From Polysphondylium violaceum (lineage: Eukaryota > Evosea > Eumycetozoa > Dictyosteliales > Dictyosteliaceae), in contig AJWJ01000321.1 of assembly GCA_000277445.1 (NCBI GenBank), forward strand, positions 1 through 26,461: a DNA stretch of 26,461 nucleotides. The letters run 5' to 3'. Both the position numbers and the translations under genes were made by a program. The notes beneath the pieces are model-generated. The model was not told where the DNA came from and searched no databases. It worked only from the letters and a program-made list of their open reading frames with translations. Below, piece after piece: positions 19,436-26,461 of this stretch. Position 1 is the first letter of the stretch, and every line of letters starts with the position of its first letter.

Positions 19436-20899
19436 ATGGATATAGTAAATACTTTAGTTTTAGGTCTTTTATCTTTTCTACTATATGATATCGTAAAAAG
19501 GAATTGGTTTAGAAATCCCAAACTACCACCAACACCATTTTCTTTACCTCTCATTGGAAATTTAAATCTTTTTTTTTTCAATAAAAACCCACCACACTTG
19601 ATTATAAATGAGTTAGTGGAAAAAAATGATGGAAAACCTATTGGATTGCAACTTGGCGATGTATACACAATAGTGGTTAGTGATCCCAACTTGGCTAGGG
19701 AAATATTTATTAAAAATTTCGATAATTTTTCAAATAGACCAAAATCTCCTTCCATTGAGATCACAAGTAGCAATTATCTTTCCCAAAGTGCTTCCTATGA
19801 CCTGCATTGGAAAGAATCAAAATCTTTGTTGGGAAATTTAACAAAAACCTATAAAAAGACTTCAAACATTATCACTCTAGATGAGGTGGGTTTACTAATG
19901 CAGACTTTTAAACAATTTTCACAACAAAGTACCCCTTTTTCACCAAAAAGGTTTTGTCAAACTCTTACAATTAATACAATGCTTAGATTTGTTATTGGAA
20001 AAAGAATCAACTACTTAAATACCACGGATCAAGATAAAGAAATGATAGATCAACTTATTAAACCAATTGAAGATGTTTTTTCTCATCTCGGCGCAGGTCA
20101 TTTGGGTGACTATCTGGATTTTCTAAAACCTCTTTATTCTAAATATTTAAATTTTAATGATCCATCCCTTAAATTTAAACAATATTTTGATGATCAAGTA
20201 TTAAAACATATTGGCTCACTAGATCCTTCTAATCCTCAAGATCTACTTGATCATTTACTTTTGGAAAAAGACACATTAACAAATAATAGTTTAAAAACAG
20301 TTGGAGCATTAGCAATAGATTTTATTAATGCTGGTACAGAGACAAGCTCAAGTTCAATTGAATGGTTCTTTTTGGCAATGATAAATAATCAAGAAATTCA
20401 AAATAAAGCTTTTCAAGAATTGAAAAATTTAAACAAAAACAACAGTATGATAACTCTCTTGGATCGACCAAATACTCCATATACAAATGCCCTTATTAAA
20501 GAAGTTTCTAGAAGGTATAGTATAGCCCCACTTGGTTTGCCACGATCGACTACAAGTGATATAACTCTTTGTGATACCTTTATTCCCAAGAACACACAAA
20601 TTTTATTAAACCTTCATTATCTTTTTACCAATGAAAAGTATTGGGAAAACCCAATGGAATTTAATCCAGATAGATTTTTAAATAATAATAATAGATCAGA
20701 TACATATGTACCTTTTGGAATGGGGCCAAGGAACTGTATTGGTCAAGGTTACGCTAGTGATATTTTATATATTACAATTGCAAATGTTTTATTGAATTTC
20801 AAAATTGTTTCACCAAATGGCGAAAAAGTCTCAGATAAAGAGTTTTTTTCACTAACCGTTCATCCAAAATCTTTTTTAATAAAACTTTTATCTAGATAA
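19436..20899 (+). CDS. Cytochrome P450, intronless
   Basis: A single exon of 487 residues. An N-terminal anchor helix (about 5-18) is followed by the proline-rich hinge PPTPFSLPLIGNL, placing it on the endoplasmic reticulum membrane with the catalytic domain in the cytosol. Hallmarks are an I-helix AGTETS (299-304), K-helix E356-x-x-R359, FNPDRF, and the haem loop FGMGPRNCIGQ with ligand C434. Class II P450s take electrons from P450 reductase and hydroxylate small hydrophobic substrates; which one is unknown. It resembles the two downstream P450 genes along its whole length but is more distant than they are from each other, and it lacks the intron both have after residue 19. CYP family numbering cannot be assigned from sequence reading alone. 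Confidence 0.93.
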   Translation: MDIVNTLVLGLLSFLLYDIVKRNWFRNPKLPPTPFSLPLIGNLNLFFFNKNPPHLIINELVEKNDGKPIGLQLGDVYTIVVSDPNLAREIFIKNFDNFSNRPKSPSIEITSSNYLSQSASYDLHWKESKSLLGNLTKTYKKTSNIITLDEVGLLMQTFKQFSQQSTPFSPKRFCQTLTINTMLRFVIGKRINYLNTTDQDKEMIDQLIKPIEDVFSHLGAGHLGDYLDFLKPLYSKYLNFNDPSLKFKQYFDDQVLKHIGSLDPSNPQDLLDHLLLEKDTLTNNSLKTVGALAIDFINAGTETSSSSIEWFFLAMINNQEIQNKAFQELKNLNKNNSMITLLDRPNTPYTNALIKEVSRRYSIAPLGLPRSTTSDITLCDTFIPKNTQILLNLHYLFTNEKYWENPMEFNPDRFLNNNNRSDTYVPFGMGPRNCIGQGYASDILYITIANVLLNFKIVSPNGEKVSDKEFFSLTVHPKSFLIKLLSR

Positions 20900-21182
20900 G
20901 TTTACATACCTTTTGTTCATCATTAATTTAGTATCAATCGATACAATTGAATAATTGATGGCAATAAAAAAAAGGACGAAAACCTTTTTTTTTTTGTCAA
21001 CAAAAAATCATTAAACGATTTTGTAAACTTACCATTTAAATTGATAATATCCCGAAAGAAATGATAATTTTTAGATATTTTCGGTTAATAAAGGGAAATA
21101 AATGTTGACTTTAACTCGTTAGGTGACCAACCTCATGGCTTTTAAACAAGATTATTTTCAAATCCTATATGTAATGAGTGAA

Positions 21183-21546
21183 TTATTTTGATAGCAATCT
21201 AAATAAATCTTGGTCATCGTCATCTTCGTTGTAGGTAAAAAACCAATATAAATGACCCTATGTACTGTTCTCTAACTATAATGAGGTAGCGCCAATCTGA
21301 TTTTACCAACACAATTTGAAAATTAGATCTTGTAGTGATGACATCACGATGAATAGATGTCATATGATATCCCTGAAAAGACAAAGAAACCACTGTGTCT
21401 ATTTAGATATGAAAAACTATTTTTAACCGGGGTTGAATCAAAAATAAAGATTTATAATACCACCATCCACAAACAACAACACATTATCGGCCCTATATAC
21501 AAAATCTCATTTGCTCGACATTTTTTAACAAGTAAGTAGTATCAAT
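21183..21546 (-). other. Exon-like orphan segment, possible gene remnant
   Basis: On the minus strand, three stretches with GT/AG-like borders join in phase 0: about 21540-21461, 21372-21307 (22 codons) and 21257-21183 (24 codons and a stop), with gaps of 88 and 49 bp. The last ends YNEDDDDQDLFRLLSK. The composition is less AT-rich than the flanks. I recognise no domain, and no start codon or promoter is clear. The plus strand also offers an exon-like frame (21357-21531) with AG before and GTAAGT after. It may be an eroded gene or chance. Confidence 0.25.
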
Positions 21547-21548
21547 TA

Positions 21549-21631
21549 TCTCTATTTTTGATGAATCCTAACGAAAAAAGGTAAAATAAACTTTACTGTT
21601 CATCCATCTATTCCATTAATTTTAAATCAAC
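21549..21631 (+). pseudogene. Relic of a P450 3' end
   Basis: ACTGTTCATCCA at about 21595-21606 matches the TVHP codons at the C-termini of all three P450 genes here. The following TTAAATCAA aligns with the LKSR codons of the 24233-25901 gene, and an upstream GATGAA matches its VDETE codons. The I-helix, K-helix and haem loop are absent, and the segment carries frame breaks, so this is a decayed fragment. It implies the P450 array once held at least a fourth member between the first two genes. Confidence 0.6.
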
Positions 21632-21687
21632 AAATTGAAATAATACCAATTTGTTGATTTAACAAATTGGTATTATTTCAATTGTTG
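21625..21687. repeat. Nested alternating inverted repeat
   Basis: Arms 21628-21655 and 21661-21687 are reverse complements except for one extra base, with a 5-base spacer. In addition, 21625-21638 and 21647-21660 form a perfect 14-bp inverted repeat with an 8-base loop, and CAATTTGTT/AACAAATTG (21647-21669) forms a third. These stems share bases and exclude each other. It abuts the P450 relic. Confidence 0.8.
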
Positions 21688-21738
21688 GTAAGGGGTAAGT
21701 GGTGGTGTATTTTTCTTTATTTACAATCAATTTTAAAT

Positions 21739-21742
<4 letters not shown>

Positions 21743-21772
<30 letters not shown>
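21743..21772 (+). repeat. Poly(A) run of 30
   Basis: An uninterrupted A run about 55 bp after the inverted repeat. It may be an ordinary AT-tract or the tail of an old retro-insertion; no target-site duplication was identified. Confidence 0.6.
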
Positions 21773-21778
<6 letters not shown>

Positions 21779-21882
21779 AAAATTTTACCCACCCTACACG
21801 AAATCACCCACTTGATTCAATAAACAATTACCCTCTCTTTATACATTTGAATAACAAATGACAGATCTAAATTTGAATTTAA

Positions 21883-21890
21883 TATATAAA
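21883..21890 (+). promoter_or_regulatory. TATA box of the second P450 gene
   Basis: AATATATAAAACAC lies about 110 bases before the ATG at 21998. A second candidate TATAAAA is at about 21907-21913. Confidence 0.45.
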
Positions 21891-21997
21891 ACACAACTTA
21901 TACAAGTATAAAACCGATTCACTATTACAGTTAAAATGCTTTGATTTAAAATCAAACTTGTATAAAATTAAAACAATTAATCAACAACAACATTGAC

Positions 21998-23610
21998 ATG
22001 GATAATTTATTAGTATTATTTATACTAGTAATAATCTATTTTTGTTATCAATTGGTAATATTTGTTCTTTATAATAAATCATTTGATGTTTTTTTAATAA
22101 TGTAATTTTTTAGAAAAATTACTTATACCACTTTACACCAAAATAGATTAAAAAAAACGTATCATTTGATAAAAGAATACCAAAGGGACCTTTTGCTTAT
22201 CCGATTATTGGGAATTTAAATCATTTAAAATGTGATTCACCTCATTTGGCTATAATGAAAATGACTGTTCAAAATAATGGAAAGCCTTTTCGTCTCTGGA
22301 TGGGAGATATGTACTCCATCATAATAAGTGATCCTATTTTGATCAGAGAGATCTTTGTGAAGAATTTTAACAATTTTATCAATAGAACTGATATGCCCTC
22401 AATTCATCTGATCAGTAGTAATTATTTATCTTTATCTGCCTCTAGTGATGAATACTGGAAAAATGCTAAAAATGTAATGACCCAAGGCTTTACACAATCT
22501 TTTAAAAAAATGACCAAGGAAATTACAATGGATGAAATTGGTAAATTTATAGTTGCACTTCAACCATTTGCCAAAAGTCAGGAATCTATTCAACCGAGAA
22601 AGTATTGCCAAACTTTAATCATGAATATAATATTAAGATTTGTTGTTGGTAAAAGTATAAACTACACTGAATGTAAACAAGATAGACAATTAATTGATGA
22701 ATTGATTAAGCCAATGGAAGATGTATTTGCTCATTTGGGTGGACATCATTTGGGTGATTTTGTTGGTTTCCTTAAACCTCTCTATCTTTTTTATTTATTA
22801 AACTTTCATGACCCAGCTGAAAATTTTAAAAAATATTTTGATCATCAAATTAGGATACATCAAGAAACCTTTGATCCCGATAATATTAGGGATTTTTTAG
22901 ATGTATTATTAAGTAATTTCCATAAATTGGATAATAATTTAGAAATTGTAAGAGCATTGGCACAAGATTTATTAAATGCTGGTACTGAAACTACATCAAC
23001 AACTTTAGAATGTAAGTAAAATGATTTAATTAATTTTTATCTATATTTTTTAACAAATTTAAATTTAGGGTTCTTTTTATCAATGGCAAATAATATAGAT
23101 ATTCAAGAAAAAGCATATAATGAGTTAAAATTAATAGTAGGAAAAGAAAATAGATTAATTAATGTAAATGATAGACAATATACACCATATACAAATGCAT
23201 TAATTAAAGAAGTAATGAGAAGGTATCCAATTTTACCTCTAGGATTACTTAGAAAAAGTAAAGAGGAAATTCAATTGAGCGATGGAACATTAATACCCAA
23301 GGATACAATCATATTTCCCAATTTACACTATAGTTTTACCAGTGAAAGATATTGGGATCAATCAAAAGATTTTAATCCAGACAGATTTTTAAATAATAAT
23401 CATTCAGAAGTATTTTACCCTTTTGGAATTGGACCACGGGGTTGTATTGGTCAAGCATTTGCACAAGATATTGAATATATTTCTATAACGAATATATTAT
23501 TAAATTTTAAAATCACAACTACAAATGGTAAAACAATTGATGAAACTGAATTGTTTTCAATTACAGTTCATCCAAACATCTTTTCAACAACTCTTGAATC
23601 AAGATATTAA
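21998..23610 (+). CDS. Cytochrome P450, three exons
   Basis: Exons 21998-22054, 22147-23011 and 23069-23610 (introns of 92 and 57 bp) join to 487 residues. Exon 1 encodes only the 19-residue membrane anchor MDNLLVLFILVIIYFCYQL. Exon 2 opens with the hinge RIPKGPFAYPIIGNL. The second intron splits the Trp codon just after the I-helix motif AGTETTSTTLE. K-helix EVMRRYP, FNPDRF and haem loop FGIGPRGCIGQ (C433) are complete, so the enzyme should be active. It needs P450 reductase on the endoplasmic reticulum; the substrate is unknown. It is closely similar to the next gene (for example PFRLWMGD, HLGGHHLGDFV and YTPYTNALIKEVMR are shared), so the two are recent tandem duplicates. The start is fixed by the matching short first exon of the next gene. 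Confidence 0.9.
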
Positions 23611-23880
23611 TAAAAATATTCATTTAATATAACATTTGATAAACAAAGGGTATACTACACAAATTGGTAGGATAGTAAATCATAAATATAAAAATTTTCG
23701 TAAACTATTGTTTTTTAACACACCTTAAGATGATTAGATTTAATTTTCGATCTATTTAAAAATAATTTTAAGTAGGATTATAATTTTAGCACTCACACAC
23801 AATCATTCACTCACACAAACATATATACACACACAAACACATATGTGTATAAACATTCACACAAATACACACCCAAACAC

Positions 23881-23911
<31 letters not shown>

Positions 23912-24232
23912 GAAAGAAAACATATAAAAAAAATTTAAAACAAAAAATAAAAACGTCTACTCCTTTTTCACCCTACTACTATTACTACTAGTACTACTAA
24001 TAATAAAATAATAATAAATAATATTCTTGATAAATAATAATAATAAATAGTTATTTATTCTTTTTGTTTGTTGATAGGTGTGATTTTATTTTCAAAACAA
24101 AAGAATAAGAATAGGAGAGGGAAAACAAAGGAACCACACAAGATAATCCGCAGAATTCATATTGGGTTATGAATGTATTAATATATCAATTCACTCTTTT
24201 TAAAAAAGCAATAGCATTATTTATTATTTAAA
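23611..24232. other. Spacer between the second and third P450 genes
   Basis: No gene or P450 relic is seen. It holds a CA-rich stretch (about 23790-23880, many ACACACA units), a run of 28 A (23884-23911) and (TAA)n-like sequence at about 23980-24050. These are probably promoter DNA of the third P450 gene. Confidence 0.5.
23790..23911 (+). repeat. CA-rich simple repeat followed by poly(A)
   Basis: Irregular CA/ACAC units over about 90 bp are followed by 28 A. The CA stretch resembles the CA-rich run in the divergent region at 11097-11130 and could be a factor-binding region. Confidence 0.6.
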
Positions 24233-24351
24233 ATGGATATTTTTATAGTTTTAAAATTCTTATTTATAATTTATTTAATTTATCAATTGGTAAAGATTCA
24301 ATTTGAATATATCAATATTGATCGATTGATCAAAATTTGATAATGGGAATT

Positions 24352-24407
<56 letters not shown>

Positions 24408-25901
24408 ACAAAATATTAAACACAATCAATCAAATATTAATTAATTAATTAATCAATTAATTAATGAATATTTACTTTTCCAATGTTTATATAGATAATT
24501 AAAAATGTATCATTAAATAAAAATACACCTACAGGACCTTTTGCATTTCCAATTATTGGAAATTTGAATCATTTAAAAAATGATTCACCACACTTGGAAA
24601 TAATGAAAATTACAGAATACTATCAAGGCAGACCATTTAGGCTATGGATGGGAGATATTCATTCTATTATTATTAGTGACCCAGAAACGATAAGAGAGAT
24701 CTTTGTAAAGCATTGTGACAATTTTATCAATAGAATTGAAATGCCTTCCATTAGTGTGGTCAGTAGCGATTATTTATCACTATCAGCATCAAGTCAACCA
24801 CATTGGGAAAAAGTTAAACACGTGATGATTCAAGCATTTACTCAACTATATAAGACCAAGGCAAAAGAGATATCGGTGGTTAAGGTGGAGAAATTTATAC
24901 ATGTTCTAAAGCTGTATACAAAGAGTGGCGAGTGTTTTACACCTAGAAGATATTGTCAAACGTTTGTAATTAATATAATGTTGAAATTTGTTGTAGGCAA
25001 GAGTATAAATTACACAGAGGTTCGAGAGGATCGTGAATTATTGGACAGACTTATCAAACCAATGGAGGATGTTTTTACACATTTGGGTGGACATCATTTG
25101 GGTGATTTTGTTAGTTTTCTTCAACCACTTTATTTATTCTATTTGGAAAACTTTAATGATCCAGCAGCAGATTTGAAAAAATATATTGATGAAGAGATTC
25201 TCAAACATCAAAAGACCTATGATCCAGACAATCATCGTGATGTTTTAGATTTACTATTGTCAAATTTAGATCATGTCAATGGCGATTTGAAAACTATTCG
25301 TGCACTGCTACAGGATTTTTTAAACTCTGGCACCGAAACCACATCCACTACATTGGAATGGTTTTTTTTAGCAATGGCCAACAATCCAGACGTCCAAGAA
25401 AAGGCCTACCAGGAATTGGTGAAAATTGCCGATAAAGAAACAATGTTGATCACCTATTGTCAAAGACAATACACTCCTTACACAAACGCACTGATTAAAG
25501 AGGTCATGAGAAAATACCCTGTTTTACCCATTGGTCTACTACGTAACTGTAGTAATGATATCACTATCAATGGAACCCACATTCCCAAAGATACCATTGT
25601 ATTTCAAAATCTTCACTATCTATTCAAAAGTGATCGTTATTGGGACCAGCCCAATGAATTTAAACCTGAAAGATTTTTGGAGGATAATCACTCTGATATT
25701 TTTCATCCATTTGGCGTGGGTCCTCGATTATGTGTGGGACAGTCTCTGGCAAATGATATTCTATATATGGGAATCGCAAATGTTTTATTAAATTTTAAAA
25801 TACAATCTATAAATGCAAAACAAGTGGATGAAACTGAATTATTTACTCTTACTGTTCATCCAAATCTATTTCAGGTATCTCTTAAATCAAGATTATATTA
25901 A
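24233..25901 (+). CDS. Cytochrome P450, two exons
   Basis: Exons 24233-24289 and 24495-25901 join in phase 0 to 487 residues. Exon 1 is the 19-residue anchor MDIFIVLKFLFIIYLIYQL. Exon 2 starts IIKNVSLNKNTP and runs through the hinge GPFAFPIIGNL, I-helix SGTETTSTTLEW, K-helix EVMRKYP, FKPERF and haem loop FGVGPRLCVGQ (C432). All catalytic elements are present. It keeps the first intron of the upstream gene at the same codon but lacks its second one. The first intron is 205 bp and holds a run of 45 A plus an ATTA/TTAA-rich palindromic stretch, much longer than other introns in the window. The second half of the gene (from about 25180) uses more C-ending codons than its neighbour. Confidence 0.93.
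24357..24401 (+). repeat. Run of 45 A inside a P450 intron
   Basis: An unbroken poly(A) run in the first intron of the third P450 gene, followed within 30 bp by repeated ATTA units (about 24435-24465). The corresponding intron of the upstream paralogue (92 bp) has neither. Confidence 0.9.
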
Positions 25902-26262
25902 TAATTAATAATAGCAACAATAATAATAATAATAGTAGTCGTATTTTTTTTTATAAATTTTTTTCAAATTGAAATAAAATTCTATATATCAAATTATATC
26001 AATCCATATATATATTTGATTAACTATGTAAACTAAAAAGATAAGCTCGAGTATTTCTTCTTTGTTTTTTCAAATCTTGTTCCTTTTTCTTTTCATTTCA
26101 TCTGTGTTTCTGATTGTGGAAAAAATGAAAAATCAATCATTGATTTTTTTATTTTTTTTATTTTTTTTTTCTATTTTTTTTTTTTCATCATCCTTTTTCA
26201 GTGATTTTGATTTCATATTTATTAATATATCTATATATCTATATAAAAATACACACACAACT
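25902..26262. other. Spacer between the third P450 gene and the Elongin-B-like gene
   Basis: (TAA)n sequence follows the P450 stop, and long T-runs at about 26145-26185 precede the last gene. Short frames here are homopolymer-driven. TATA-like ATCTATATATCTATATAAAAA near 26230-26250 is a possible promoter for the Elongin-B-like gene. Confidence 0.45.
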
Positions 26263-26461
26263 ATGGTATGATTATTGATTATCACCAACTCGGTCATTGT
26301 GTCAATCAATGTATTAATAACAAATAATATAGTCATTATATTTTAGAATTAAAAGAAAAGAACAAACCATCTTTTTATCTGCAGAGCCATCAGATACTTT
26401 ACTTAAATTAAAAAATGATATTTTGGTTATAAATAAACTCAACAATGTCAATGCATCTGAT
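26263..26461 (+). CDS. Elongin-B / ubiquitin-like protein, 5' end only
   Basis: Coding exon 1 appears to be the ATG alone (26263-26265), followed by a 67-bp intron (GTATGA donor, ATATAG acceptor) and exon 2 from 26333 to the window edge, 43 codons. Residues read M-SLYFRIKRKEQTIFLSAEP then SDTLLKLKNDI. The order of features (I-K/R-R-K, TIF, A, S-T, LK-I) matches the ubiquitin-like N-terminus of Elongin B, which begins with a similar RRHKTTIFTDA stretch. Elongin B partners Elongin C in cullin ubiquitin ligases and in the transcription-elongation complex. Another ubiquitin-like protein is possible, since only about 44 residues can be read. The position of the start codon is inferred: exon 2 is open back to its acceptor and has no ATG of its own before the domain. 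Confidence 0.55.

Larger units (their letters stand above)
20900..21997. other. Spacer between the first and second P450 genes, with gene remnants
   Basis: A gene-free stretch of 1.1 kb that is not uniform. About 21180-21546 is less AT-rich and exon-like, 21549-21631 matches the 3' end of a P450, 21625-21687 is a nested inverted repeat, 21743-21772 is a run of 30 A, and 21883-21890 is a TATA box. The first 280 bp after the P450 stop are AT-rich with a small hairpin (GTATCAATCGATAC, near 20931). Confidence 0.6.

Noticed and set aside
21333-21376. GTGATGACA and CTGA resembling C and D boxes of a snoRNA.
   Set aside because: The spacing of about 40 bases is too short, and there is no terminal stem or guide-like region that I can support.

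Overview
The window is strongly A+T-rich nuclear DNA from a social amoeba (dictyostelid). Four things point there: long runs of Asn, Gln and Ser codons inside otherwise ordinary proteins; short AT-rich GT..AG introns of about 50-200 bp; promoters with a TATA box and oligo(dT)/oligo(dA) tracts; and protein families typical of these amoebae (tandem IPT/TIG surface proteins, small secreted CAP proteins, tandem P450s). The species cannot be named from this alone.

Layout. The first ~10.4 kb is read on the minus strand and the rest on the plus strand; the switch lies in a 2.3 kb gene-free stretch (10400-12712). Minus strand: an IPT/TIG-repeat secreted or surface protein that runs off the left edge (1-2414); a large bZIP transcription-factor candidate with a remarkable histidine-rich N-terminus (2996-5701); and four tandem CAP/SCP secreted proteins (6271-6738, 7317-7908, 8510-9094, 9843-10399). 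Plus strand: a complete P4-type ATPase lipid flippase with four exons (12713-16257); an AT-hook nuclear protein (17636-19192); three tandem cytochrome P450 genes (19436-20899, 21998-23610, 24233-25901), each predicted to encode 487 residues; and the start of an Elongin-B/ubiquitin-like gene at the right edge (26263 onward).

Several gene models need splicing that single open frames do not show. I joined exons by eye from GT/AG sites, reading phase and family alignment: IPT/TIG (2 exons in the window), three of the CAP genes (3, 3 and 2 exons), the flippase (4), two P450s (3 and 2) and the Elongin-B-like gene, whose first coding exon appears to be the ATG alone.

How the parts relate. Two tandem families dominate. 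The CAP array shows a gradient: the two genes nearest the strand switch keep the His-Glu-His cavity residues, the third keeps only Glu, and the last keeps none and has no introns. Introns sit at four different places across the array. The P450 trio shows a similar step-wise loss of introns (2, 1, 0), and the spacer between the first two genes holds the decayed 3' end of a further P450. No operon-like or defence-like system is evident. The most interesting signals are the CAP and P450 array evolution, the His-rich bZIP, a nested alternating inverted repeat at 21625-21687, and an exon-like orphan segment at 21183-21546.
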